In this document: positions 50,341 through 58,650 of the stretch, in pieces
Layout of the letters: every line of letters begins with the position of its first letter
Position numbering within the stretch: the first letter of the stretch is position 1
DNA from: CADCTB01 sp035494015
GTDB taxonomy: Bacteria; Actinomycetota; Acidimicrobiia; Acidimicrobiales; AC-14
Length of the DNA: 64,000 nt
Direction of reading: 5' to 3'
NCBI GenBank assembly: GCA_035494015.1
Contig: DATJHJ010000009.1
Span: forward strand, 5,298-69,297
Translations under genes and position numbers: made by a program
The notes under the pieces: model-generated
What the model saw: only the letters and a program-made list of their open reading frames with translations
What the model was told of the DNA's origin: nothing
Database searches by the model: none

Positions 50341-51164
50341 CGGCCGACCCTACCCACGAGGGCGCGTAGCCGCCCGGCCAGGTCGGGCTTCACCGTGACC
50401 GGGTCGAACCCGGCCTGCCGGGCCAGCGCCTCGGCCTCGCCGGCCTGGTGGGGCGCGATCTCGACCACCACCACCCCGGGCCGGGCCAACCAGGCCGGGG
50501 CCTCGGCCACGATGCGGGCCACGTCCTCCAGGCCGGTGGGGCCGGCGACCAGCGCGCCCGCAGGCTCCCAGCCGGCCACCTCCTCGGGGAGGGCTTCGCC
50601 GGCGGCGACGTAGGGCGGGTTGGCCACCACCAGGTCGACCCGGCCCCGCAGCTCGTCCGGCAGGGCGGCGAACCAGTCGCCCTCGGCCAGGCGCACCCGG
50701 GTCGCCACCCGGCTGCCCATCCCGGCCAGGTTGGCCCGGGCCACGGCCAGCGCCTCGGCCGAGCGATCGGTGCCCCACACCCGGGCCCGGGGGGCCTCCA
50801 GGGCCAGGGACAGGGCGATGGCGCCCGAGCCCGTCCCCAGGTCGACGGCCACGGGGGCGACGAGGCCCAGCCGGTCCAACTCCCCCAGGGCGACCTCGAC
50901 CACCACCTCGGTCTCGGGGCGGGGGATCAGGGCCCGCCGGTCCACCACCAGCTCGAGCCGGCGGAACCCCCACACCCCGAGCACGTATTGCAGCGGCTCC
51001 CCCGCGGCCCGCCGGGCGACCATGGCCTCGACGAACGCCACGGTACGTGCCGGAACGGGGTCGTCCAGGCGGGGGACGAGGCGGGCCCGGTCGAAGCCCG
51101 ACGCCCGCTCCAGGACGAACCAGCTCTCGAGGGGCCCGAGCGACGCCTGGGCGGCGCGGTGCAA
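50337..51164 (-). CDS. prmC: Peptide chain release factor N5-glutamine methyltransferase
   Basis: A 275-residue PrmC/HemK enzyme that methylates the GGQ glutamine of release factors. The N-terminal helical domain includes RRAAGEPLQYVLGVWGFRRLEL and RRALIPRPETEVVVEVAL. The SAM site is VAVDLGTGSGAIALSLAL and the substrate motif is VDLVVANPPYVAAGEAL. The start is TTG 51164 (LHRAAQASLG). The codons just upstream read TWREL, which looks like the homologous N-terminus, but no ATG, GTG or TTG precedes it, so the true start is uncertain. No prfA is present next to it. Confidence 0.9.
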   Translation of the reverse strand: MHRAAQASLGPLESWFVLERASGFDRARLVPRLDDPVPARTVAFVEAMVARRAAGEPLQYVLGVWGFRRLELVVDRRALIPRPETEVVVEVALGELDRLGLVAPVAVDLGTGSGAIALSLALEAPRARVWGTDRSAEALAVARANLAGMGSRVATRVRLAEGDWFAALPDELRGRVDLVVANPPYVAAGEALPEEVAGWEPAGALVAGPTGLEDVARIVAEAPAWLARPGVVVVEIAPHQAGEAEALARQAGFDPVTVKPDLAGRLRALVGRVGR

Positions 51165-51252
51165 CTCCCGCCAGGTACGAGGGCCTGTCGCTATCGCTGC
51201 CCCGCCGCCAGAGACGCGGCGGACGTGGCCGGGGGCGGGGGGACCGCGGCCG

Positions 51253-51741
51253 CTAGAGGGTCCCGGACGGGACCGGGCAGCCGAACTGGCGAAGGGTAAA
51301 GTCGATCACGGCCAGGGCCGCGTTCTCCTGCGTCACCAGGGCGGCGGTGAACTGTGGGAACTGGGCGATCAGGATGTTGAAGTTCTGCACCACGGCAGCA
51401 CGCTGGGCCAGCAGGGCGGCGCAGATGACGCTGGCGACCGGGTTGGGCACGATCTGCAGGGCCTGGACAGCGGCCGTGCTCTGGTTGGCGATCTGCTGCC
51501 CCATGGCGAGAACCTGGGCCTGCGTGGCCGTGTCAGGGAGGAGCTGCTGGGCCGTGGCGGGCGCCGCTTGCGGCGTGACGCCGGCGGCCTGGCGGGCCAG
51601 CAGGGAGGCCACGGAGGGGACGGTGCGGGCGCTGGCGTCGTGCTCGGCGAACAGCAGTACGCCGGAGAGAAGCCCAAGCGTGGCGGTTACCGCGGCCAGA
51701 GCCTTGAGCCGCCTCGGACGCTTGACCTCGTTCTCGTTCAC
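51253..51741 (-). CDS. Small secreted protein of unknown function
   Basis: A 162-residue protein. Basic start MNENEVKRPRRLK, then a hydrophobic segment (ALAAVTATLGLLSGVLLFA) that reads as a signal peptide or membrane anchor. The remainder is Ala/Gln-rich and helical, with two Cys (VASVICAALLAQ and RQFGCPVPSG). No family recognised. It lies upstream of prmC in the same direction, where prfA would be expected, and is divergent from the second DUF4012 gene. A purine-rich GAGAGGGCGGG precedes the start as a ribosome site. Confidence 0.6.
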   Translation of the reverse strand: MNENEVKRPRRLKALAAVTATLGLLSGVLLFAEHDASARTVPSVASLLARQAAGVTPQAAPATAQQLLPDTATQAQVLAMGQQIANQSTAAVQALQIVPNPVASVICAALLAQRAAVVQNFNILIAQFPQFTAALVTQENAALAVIDFTLRQFGCPVPSGTL

Positions 51742-51867
51742 TGCCCGCCCTCTCTACCTCAAGGTGAAGGTGCTTACACTACGATAGATGCCCGCCCGCA
51801 CCAGGCCCGTCGGCTCGCCCACCGACGAGAGCCCTGTGCTCCGTGCCGCGGCAGCATAGACCAAGTC

Positions 51868-53733
51868 GTGCCCGGCAGCCAGCACCCCGAAACCACCACC
51901 GAAGGCGCACGCCCCATCACCGACCGCCGCCGGCTGGTCGTGCTCGGCGGGGCCGCAGTGCTGGTGCTGGTGCTCCTCAACGGCGCCTACCAGGCCACCC
52001 AGGCGGTACGGGCCGGCACCCGCGGCAAGGGGGCCCTGATCCGGGCCGAGGACCAGCTGAACGCCCGCCAGCCCCGGCAGGCCCGCCAGTCCCTGACCGA
52101 GGCCCACCGCGCGTTCCGCCAGGTCCGTCGCAACCTGCTGTCGACCGGTCCCCTCCTGCCCCTCGCCCGGGTCATTCCCTTCGTGCGCATCCAGACCCGG
52201 GGCGTCGAGGCGTTCGCCAGCGCCGGCGAGGCCCTCTCGACCGCTGGCCTGGGCCTGACCGATAGCGCGTCGGCCCTGCTCGAGCCTCCCGACGGGCACG
52301 TCCCGGTCTCCAGCGCGGTCGACTCGCTGCGGCGGGTGCACACGTCGCTCCAGGCCGCGGTCAAGGCCCTCGACCAGGCCAGCGCCCGGGTGGCCGCCCT
52401 GAACGGCTACCGATTGGTCGGTCCCATCGGCGCGGCCCGCGAGGACCTGGCGTCGCGCCTGCCCCGAATCGGCGCCCGGGCCGCGTCCGCCGAGGACGGC
52501 CTCGCCGCCCTGCTGGCCTTCGCCGGCGACTCGGGGCCCCGCCGCTACCTCTTCGTCTCCCAGAACCCCGACGAGGTCCGGCCCACGGGGGGGTTCATCG
52601 GGACCTACGGGATCCTCGTCGCCGAGGACCACCAGCTGCGCCTCGATCGGTTCGAGGGCATCGACGACTGGATCGCCGGCCATCCCGACGCCGTGGTGCC
52701 CCCGGCCCAGGCCCCCTCGGCGTTGCGGTTCTCGTCGCCCCCCGCCCGCCAGACCCTGGCCAACGCCAACGCCGTCCCCGACTGGCCCCAGGCCGCGGCG
52801 CTGGCCGCCCAGCTGTGGGCCAAGGGGGGCGAGGCGCCCGTCGACGGCGTGCTGTCCGTGACCCCGGGGTTCCTGGCCAAGGTGCTGGCCGTCCTCGGCC
52901 CGGTCCAGGTCCCGGCCTACGGCGAGACGGTCGACGCCACCAACGTTCGAGACCGGTTCGACTTCTACACCCGCCAGAACGAGGCCCAAGCGGTGACCGA
53001 CAAGGTCCGGAAGGCCTTCGTGGCCGAGCTGGCCCAGGCGGTCATGTCCCAGTTGCTGGCCGCCCCGGCGTCCCAGTGGGACGGCGTGGCCCGGGCCATC
53101 GGGGACGCCTTCGACGCCCGGCTGGCCATGGCCTGGTCGACCGACGCGCAGGTGTCGACGGCCCTGGCCGAGCGGGGCTGGGATGGCGCCCTCCCGGTCA
53201 CCGAGGGCGACTTCTTCTACGGGGCCGAGTTTCAGTTCGAGACCAAGAGCGGCGGCGGCCTGCGCCGGACCTACGACCACCAGGTCGACCTGCATGCCGA
53301 CGGTTCGGCGACGGTCACCACCACGGTGACCATCCGGAACCCGCAGCCCCCCAGCGCCTTCAACAACACCTCGGTCATCTACTTCACCGCCTACGGCCCG
53401 CAGGGCGCCACCCTGGATCCGGCATCCGACAAGGCGGTGGCCATGGAGGCGCCGATCGGCGGCCACCCGGCCGCCGGGTGGTTCCGGGGCGCCGGGCCGC
53501 TGAGCCAGGCGACGGTGAAAGTGGTGTGGGACGTGCCCAACCTGGCCCGCCAGACCCGGCCCGGGACCTGGGACCTACCCCTCCACTTCATGGGCGTGCC
53601 CGACCACACCGGCGACAACCTCAACCTGACCGTCAACCTGCCCGACGGCTGGCGCTGGAAGGGGCCGGCCCCCCCGCCGAGCGTCTCGCTCGACGCCGAC
53701 ATCGTGGCCGCATGGACGGCCGGGCCCGCCTGA
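51868..53733 (+). CDS. DUF4012 membrane-anchored protein (paralogue 2)
   Basis: A 621-residue protein with a short cytoplasmic N-terminus and one membrane helix (RLVVLGGAAVLVLVLLNGAY, about 23-42); the rest is outside. The DUF4012 signature is complete: YLFVSQNPDEVRPTGGFIGTYGIL. The C-terminal half is beta-rich with TVTTTVTIRNPQPPSAFNNT. Its role is unknown. It shares overall layout with paralogue 1 at 23.5 kb but keeps the R-P-T-G-G that the other lacks. GTG 51868 is the chosen start, as nothing conserved lies upstream. Confidence 0.8.
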   Translation: MPGSQHPETTTEGARPITDRRRLVVLGGAAVLVLVLLNGAYQATQAVRAGTRGKGALIRAEDQLNARQPRQARQSLTEAHRAFRQVRRNLLSTGPLLPLARVIPFVRIQTRGVEAFASAGEALSTAGLGLTDSASALLEPPDGHVPVSSAVDSLRRVHTSLQAAVKALDQASARVAALNGYRLVGPIGAAREDLASRLPRIGARAASAEDGLAALLAFAGDSGPRRYLFVSQNPDEVRPTGGFIGTYGILVAEDHQLRLDRFEGIDDWIAGHPDAVVPPAQAPSALRFSSPPARQTLANANAVPDWPQAAALAAQLWAKGGEAPVDGVLSVTPGFLAKVLAVLGPVQVPAYGETVDATNVRDRFDFYTRQNEAQAVTDKVRKAFVAELAQAVMSQLLAAPASQWDGVARAIGDAFDARLAMAWSTDAQVSTALAERGWDGALPVTEGDFFYGAEFQFETKSGGGLRRTYDHQVDLHADGSATVTTTVTIRNPQPPSAFNNTSVIYFTAYGPQGATLDPASDKAVAMEAPIGGHPAAGWFRGAGPLSQATVKVVWDVPNLARQTRPGTWDLPLHFMGVPDHTGDNLNLTVNLPDGWRWKGPAPPPSVSLDADIVAAWTAGPA

Positions 53734-53738
53734 GCCCG

Positions 53739-54140
53739 CTAGCGCAGGGCCACCCGCTCGGTCTCCCGCTCGTTCCCTTGGCGAACCGGCGCCGGCCGCG
53801 CTCGGCCGCGCTCGGCCTGGGCCGTGGCTCGGCGGGCGAGGTGCTGGCGCCGGCGCAGGCCGACCACGGTCAGCGATCCGACGACCGCGCTGAGGCCGAT
53901 GAGAACATCGGGCACCGGCGACCCGTGGCTCGCCGCGGCCTCCGGCGACCCGGTCACCACCACCGGGCCGCCCCCGAGGGTGGCGGCCTCGGCCACCGGC
54001 GCAGACTCCGTGGCGCCGAGCGCGCACGGTGGCGGGTAGCACCGGCCAGGACCGGCGGCGTGCGCAGGCGACGCGAGGACGAACGGCGCCACGGGCAGGA
54101 GCGCCATCAAGAGGAATCGGAAGGCTGACCTTCGCCGCAT
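53739..54140 (-). CDS. Small secreted or membrane-anchored protein
   Basis: A 133-residue protein with a signal peptide (FRFLLMALLPVAPFVLASPAHA), a short Cys pair (RCYPPPCALG), a low-complexity middle, a second hydrophobic helix (VLIGLSAVVGSLTVVGL) and a basic Arg-rich tail. The layout recalls the wall-anchored proteins at 22-23 kb, but no LxxTG is visible. ATG 54140 is preferred over 54164 because GGGGGAC precedes it and the signal peptide then begins MRRRSAF. It converges on DUF4012 paralogue 2. Confidence 0.55.
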   Translation of the reverse strand: MRRRSAFRFLLMALLPVAPFVLASPAHAAGPGRCYPPPCALGATESAPVAEAATLGGGPVVVTGSPEAAASHGSPVPDVLIGLSAVVGSLTVVGLRRRQHLARRATAQAERGRARPAPVRQGNERETERVALR

Positions 54141-54241
54141 CGTCCCCCAGCCGGGCTCGTCCAAGAATTGATCCGCGGCCCGAGGCTACCAGAGGGGATC
54201 CGGCGTCCCCGCGCGCATCGGACCGCCGTCGCCGGTGGTTT

Positions 54242-55858
54242 TCAGGGCCCGGCGGGCTGCTTGCGCTGCCTCCCCGACGACTTGCCGTTCGGGCTGACCT
54301 CGCCGGAGTAGTACTCGTACCGGTAGCCCTGCTCGCTCGAGGCCCCGTTGAGGATGGACCCGATCAGGGGTGCCCCGACCTGGCGCAGCAGCTCGACCGA
54401 GCGGGTCAGGTGCTTGCCACTGGTGGAGCCCACGGTGGCCACGATGAGCACGCCCTCGGCCCGCGCCGACAACACCGCGGCGTCGGTGACCGGGAGCACG
54501 GGCGGGACGTCGAGCAGCACGATGTCGGCCTGGGCCTTGAGGGCGCCGATGAGATCGGCCGCTCGACCCGAGGCCAGGAGCTCGGACGGGTTGGGGGGCA
54601 CCGGCCCCGACGCCAGCAGGAGGAGGCGCTGCTCGTTGGGGACGGCCTGCAGGCCGGTGTGCAGCGACGCCTGGCCGAGGAGCACGGAGGTGAACCCGAC
54701 CGAGTTGGGCAGCCCGAAGAACTCGTGGATGCGGGGCCGGCGGAGGTCGCAGCTGACGATGATGACCCGCTCGCCGGCCCGGGCCAGCACGACGCCGAGG
54801 TTGGCCACCGCCGTGCTCTTGCCCTCGGACGCGTTCGGGCTGGTGACCTCCAGGACCCGCACCGACCGGTCCAGGGTGAGGAACCGGATCGAGGTGCGCA
54901 GGGCGCGGTACGCCTCGGCCGCCGGCGAGCTGGGCTCCGTCCGGGACACCACATAGGTCTCCTCCCGGTTCTTCCAGCCGGGGATGACCGGGATCTGGCC
55001 GAGCATGGGCAGCCCGCGGGTGGCCCGCTCCAGATCCTCCTTGGACTTGATGGAGTCGTCGAAGTGCTCGAAGGCGAAGGCCAGGGCCACGCCCAGCAGC
55101 AGGCCGGCACCCACGCCGAGCACGCCGTTGCGCTTCGGGGTGGGCTTGAACGGGGCGGTGGGGACGGCGGCCGGGGTGATGAGCAGGGGCCCACCCTTGG
55201 TGAACGAGGCGTCCACCTGCAGCTGGTTCAGCCGCTGCTTCAGCGGCACGAGCTGGCTCAGCTGGGCATCGCGGTCCTCCTGGACCTGCGGTCGCTGGGC
55301 GCACTCCTGGGGCGGGTTGTTCCCCGTGCACGGCGGCAGGGCGGCCAGCCGGTCGGACAGCTGGTCGACCTGCTTCTGGACCTCGTTGATCTTCTTCTGC
55401 AGCTCCTCGGCCGCCGACACCAGAGCGGCAACCGACTGCTTCCGGCTGTAGTCGACGTACTCCTGCGCGTACGCGTTGGCCACGGTGGCCGCCTGGCGGG
55501 GGCTGGCGCTCTCCGCCCGGGCTTCGAGCACGGACGTCTGGCCCACCGGGACGACCGACGTGTGGGCCACGGCGCCGTTCAGCTTCGCCTTGAGCCCGTC
55601 GAGCACCGGCTGGCTCTGCATGACCTGCACTGACGTCTGGATGTCGACCTGGCTCACCGCCGCGCCGGTGGTGTCGAACAGGGAGCCGCCGGGCTGGACC
55701 AGGATGCGCGCCCCGGCCCGGTAGACGGGCTTCTGCAGCACGGACATGAGCAGCGCCGCCCCGGTGACCAGCACGACGGCGGCGACGACGATCCAACGCC
55801 GCCGTCGCAGGACCAGCAGGTACTCCCGAAGGTCCCCGCGGCTCTCGTCCGGAGGCAT
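54242..55858 (-). CDS. BY-kinase / Wzc-like polysaccharide co-polymerase (paralogue 2)
   Basis: A 538-residue paralogue of the protein at 25.4 kb with the same length and domain order: Wzz-like domain with two flanking membrane helices, then a tyrosine autokinase. Walker A is TSPNASEGKST, Walker A' is VIIVSCDLRRPRIHEFFGLP and Walker B is IVLLDVPP. The tail has only four tyrosines (GYRYEYYSGE) against seven in paralogue 1. The outer domain adds a Cys pair (PPCTGNNPPQECAQ). Start ATG 55858. It may control a second glycan or form mixed complexes with paralogue 1. Confidence 0.9.
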   Translation of the reverse strand: MPPDESRGDLREYLLVLRRRRWIVVAAVVLVTGAALLMSVLQKPVYRAGARILVQPGGSLFDTTGAAVSQVDIQTSVQVMQSQPVLDGLKAKLNGAVAHTSVVPVGQTSVLEARAESASPRQAATVANAYAQEYVDYSRKQSVAALVSAAEELQKKINEVQKQVDQLSDRLAALPPCTGNNPPQECAQRPQVQEDRDAQLSQLVPLKQRLNQLQVDASFTKGGPLLITPAAVPTAPFKPTPKRNGVLGVGAGLLLGVALAFAFEHFDDSIKSKEDLERATRGLPMLGQIPVIPGWKNREETYVVSRTEPSSPAAEAYRALRTSIRFLTLDRSVRVLEVTSPNASEGKSTAVANLGVVLARAGERVIIVSCDLRRPRIHEFFGLPNSVGFTSVLLGQASLHTGLQAVPNEQRLLLLASGPVPPNPSELLASGRAADLIGALKAQADIVLLDVPPVLPVTDAAVLSARAEGVLIVATVGSTSGKHLTRSVELLRQVGAPLIGSILNGASSEQGYRYEYYSGEVSPNGKSSGRQRKQPAGP

Positions 55859-55961
55859 GCCCGAATAGTAGTCTTCGGCCCCTACGGCGCCCGGACCGCG
55901 GCACCCTGTGACGCGCGCTCCGCTGGTCGGCCGCGCCCGGGCCGCGGTGTAGACAGGGACG

Positions 55962-56936
55962 GTGCACCGGCGCCTTCTCGACGTCCTCGCCGACCCCGAC
56001 AGCGGCGAGCGGCTCGAGCTGGAGGACGCCGAGGGCGACGGCGACTGGGTCGAGACCGGCCAGCTCGTCTCCCCCTCGGGCGCCCGCTTCCCCGTGGTCC
56101 GGGGCGTGCCGCGGTTCGTGGCCGAGGGGTACGCCGAGTCGTTCGGGCTGCAGTGGAACCGCTTCGCCCGGGTCCAGCTCGACTCGGCGAACGGCGGCTC
56201 GTACTCGCGGGCCCGCTTCGACCAGGAGCTGGGGTGGGGGACGTCGGAGCTCAGCGGCCAATGGGTGGTCGACGCCGGCTGTGGCAGCGGGCGGTTCGCG
56301 GAGATCGCCGCCTCGTACGGCGCCGAGGTCATCGGGGTCGACCTCAGCAGCGCGGTCGATGCCGCCTGCGAGAACCTGCGGGGCTGGCCCAACGCCCACG
56401 TGGTCCAGGCCGACGTCACCCGGCTGCCCTTTCGGGCCGAGCGGGTGGCCTTCCTCTACTCGATCGGCGTCCTCCAGCACACGCCCGACCCGGTGGCGGT
56501 GGCCCGGGCCCTGGTGGAGTTCCTCGCCCCGGGCGGCCGCTTCGGGTTCACCATCTACGCCCGCCAGCCCTGGACGTTCCTCTACTCCAAGTACCTCGTC
56601 CGGCCCCTGACCCGCCGCATCCCGCCCGCCCGGCTGCTCCGGGGGGTCCAGCGAGCCATGCCCGTGCTCTTCCCGGTCACGTCGGCCCTCTATCCCGTGC
56701 CGGGTGTCGGCCGGGTGACCCAGTTCGTGCTGCCGGTGGCCAACTACCCGTGGCAGACCGACCTGTCGCGCCAGGTCCGCTACGACCAGGCCGTCCTCGA
56801 CACCTTCGACATGCTGTCGCCCCGCTACGACCACCCGGTGACCGCGGCCGAGATCTCCGACGCGCTCGCCGACCGGTGCAAGGAGCTGGACGTCCGGTCG
56901 CGCGTCCCCGTCATCGTCCAGGGGGTCCGGGGCTGA
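55962..56936 (+). CDS. SAM-dependent methyltransferase with Trm112-like N-terminus
   Basis: A 324-residue protein. The N-terminal about 55 residues (LLDVLADPDSGERLELED, then FPVVRGVPRFV) resemble a Trm112-type segment that has lost its zinc Cys. The SAM core starts near residue 100 with WVVDAGCGSGRFAEIAASYG, followed by EVIGVDLSSAVDAA and LYSIGVLQHTPDP. The substrate is unknown, and glycan or lipid is likely from the setting. The GTG at 55962 has TAGACA 6 nt upstream, a poor -10 match. The stop overlaps the next gene. Confidence 0.8.
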   Translation: MHRRLLDVLADPDSGERLELEDAEGDGDWVETGQLVSPSGARFPVVRGVPRFVAEGYAESFGLQWNRFARVQLDSANGGSYSRARFDQELGWGTSELSGQWVVDAGCGSGRFAEIAASYGAEVIGVDLSSAVDAACENLRGWPNAHVVQADVTRLPFRAERVAFLYSIGVLQHTPDPVAVARALVEFLAPGGRFGFTIYARQPWTFLYSKYLVRPLTRRIPPARLLRGVQRAMPVLFPVTSALYPVPGVGRVTQFVLPVANYPWQTDLSRQVRYDQAVLDTFDMLSPRYDHPVTAAEISDALADRCKELDVRSRVPVIVQGVRG

Positions 56937-57859
56937 GTAGACCGGAGACCGCCGGGGGCCCGGCCGTCGCCGTCGTCGTCCCCACGTACCAGTACGGGCA
57001 CTTCGTCGGCCGGGCCATCGACAGCGCGCTGGCCCAGAGCCACCCGCCGGCCGAGGTGGTCGTGGTCGACGACGGGTCGACCGACGACACCGCCGATGTC
57101 GTCGCCCGCTACGGCCCGCCGGTCCGGCTCATCAGCCAGGACAACCGGGGCGTGGCCGCGGCCCGCAACGCCGGCATCGCCGCCTCGGCGTCGCCCCTGC
57201 TGGCCTTCCTCGACGCCGACGACACCTGGGAGCCGGGCAAGCTGGCGGCCCAGGTGGCCCGGTGGACGGCCCAGCCCGACCTGGGCCTGGTGCACTGCGG
57301 CGTGTACGAGGTCGACGTCCACGGGACGGCGACCGGGACCAGGCTGGAGGGGGCCGAGGGCCGGGTGGCCGAGGACCTGCTCCTCCTCACGGGCCCGGGG
57401 ATCCTGGGCGGGGGCAGCGGTCCGCTGGTGCCCCGTTCGGTCATCGACCGGGTGGGTGGGTTCGACGAGCGACTGTCGACCTCGGCCGACTGGGAGCTGT
57501 GGCTGCGCATCGCCGCCGAGCACCCGGTGGGGTTCGTGGCCGAGCCGCTCGTCCGCTACACGATCCACGGCGGGAACATGCACCGCAACCTGGCGGCCAT
57601 GGAGCACGACGTCCTGCTCGGGTTCGAGAAGGCCTTCGCCGCCCACCCGGCCACGTTGGGGCCGCGGCGGCAGGAGGCCCTGGCCAACCTGTACATGACC
57701 CTCGCCGGCTCCCACTTCGCCGCCGGCGAGGTCGTCCCGGCCTGCCGCGACGTGGCCCGCAGCGTCCGTCACCGGCCGGCCAAGCTCGCCTACCTGCTGG
57801 AGCTCCCGCTTCGCCGCCTCCACCGGCGGCGGCCCGCCCCCGGTCCCGTCAGCCGCTGA
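56933..57859 (+). CDS. GT2-family glycosyltransferase with an apparent CTG start
   Basis: A 308-residue inverting GT-A enzyme: VAVVVPTYQYGHFVGRAIDS, VVVVDDGSTDDTADVV, AARNAGIAAS, and the metal site LLAFLDADDTWEPGKL, then VGGFDERLSTSADWELWLR. There is no ATG, GTG or TTG before the conserved start. The only near-start codon is CTG 56933, which overlaps the methyltransferase stop as CTGA, the same geometry as the ATGA/GTGA couplings elsewhere here. Its end overlaps the convergent methyltransferase by 11 bp. Confidence 0.83.
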   Translation: MSRPETAGGPAVAVVVPTYQYGHFVGRAIDSALAQSHPPAEVVVVDDGSTDDTADVVARYGPPVRLISQDNRGVAAARNAGIAASASPLLAFLDADDTWEPGKLAAQVARWTAQPDLGLVHCGVYEVDVHGTATGTRLEGAEGRVAEDLLLLTGPGILGGGSGPLVPRSVIDRVGGFDERLSTSADWELWLRIAAEHPVGFVAEPLVRYTIHGGNMHRNLAAMEHDVLLGFEKAFAAHPATLGPRRQEALANLYMTLAGSHFAAGEVVPACRDVARSVRHRPAKLAYLLELPLRRLHRRRPAPGPVSR

Positions 57860-58646
57860 CGCGCCGGCGGGCGACCGCCACCAGGGTGCGCGCCGTCGTC
57901 GCCCCTTCGGGGGTGAAGGTGTAGTCGTCCGGCCCCGGGAACAGCGGGTGGCCCCACAGGGCCCTGCTGCCCGTGTCCCGGGCCCCGGCGGGGAGCTTGT
58001 TGAGGACCCGCCAGGCCAGGCGCCGGGCCTGGGCCGGCGCGGTGCGCGGGAGCCGCTCCTGGTCGTCCCAGAACGGCGATATCCGGAACCGGTCGCTGAT
58101 GTCCTGCCCGAGGAGCCGGTCGACGTCGAAACCGGCGCCCAGCTCCTCGACCAGCTCGTCGGGGAGGTACTCGTGGACGTGGAAGGGGTTGGCGGGCACC
58201 CCGTCGACCGGCCGGCTGTGCCGCGCGTTCGGCGTGGACAGCACGAGGAGCCCGCCGGGCACGAGCACCCGGGCCAGCTCCCCCACGAAGGCGGCCCGGG
58301 GCTCCAAGTGCTCGATGGTCTCCATGGTCACCACGGCGTCGAACGCCCCGCTCACGAAGGGCAGGCAGGCGCCGTCGGCGGCGGCCACCGGCCCTGCGGC
58401 CCGGGCCGAGCCGAGGGCCGGCAGGTCGACGTCGGCGCCCACCACCCGCCGTCCGCTGCGCTCGGCGAGCAGGCGGGCGCCGTACCCGGTGCCGCAGGCG
58501 ATGTCGAGCACCGGGCCGCGGCCGGGCCGCTCGGCGAGGAGGCGGGCGGCAAAGGCGTAGCGGGCGACGTGCCAGCCCCACCACGCGCTGTCGGGCTGGG
58601 GATCCTCCTCGCCCGCGGGGGCCTCCAGCCGTTCGACGGCGGGCAC
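57849..58646 (-). CDS. SAM-dependent methyltransferase (class I)
   Basis: A 265-residue methyltransferase. The SAM site is PVLDIACGTGYGARLLA, then VVGADVDLPALGSAR, and VVTMETIEHLEPRAAFVGELARVL with the usual GGLLVLSTPNAR strand. FHVHEYLPDELVEEL matches enzymes from polysaccharide clusters. The GTG at 58646 lies 4 bp after the upstream stop and gives the expected length; longer readings run into the upstream gene in another frame. Acceptor unknown. Confidence 0.82.
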   Translation of the reverse strand: MPAVERLEAPAGEEDPQPDSAWWGWHVARYAFAARLLAERPGRGPVLDIACGTGYGARLLAERSGRRVVGADVDLPALGSARAAGPVAAADGACLPFVSGAFDAVVTMETIEHLEPRAAFVGELARVLVPGGLLVLSTPNARHSRPVDGVPANPFHVHEYLPDELVEELGAGFDVDRLLGQDISDRFRISPFWDDQERLPRTAPAQARRLAWRVLNKLPAGARDTGSRALWGHPLFPGPDDYTFTPEGATTARTLVAVARRRVSG

Positions 58647-58650
58647 GGGC

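Noticed and set aside
51165..51252. Extension of prmC upstream of TTG 51164
   Set aside because: The upstream frame reads TWREL, which resembles homologues, but no ATG, GTG or TTG codon was found before it, so the TTG is kept and the doubt is noted.
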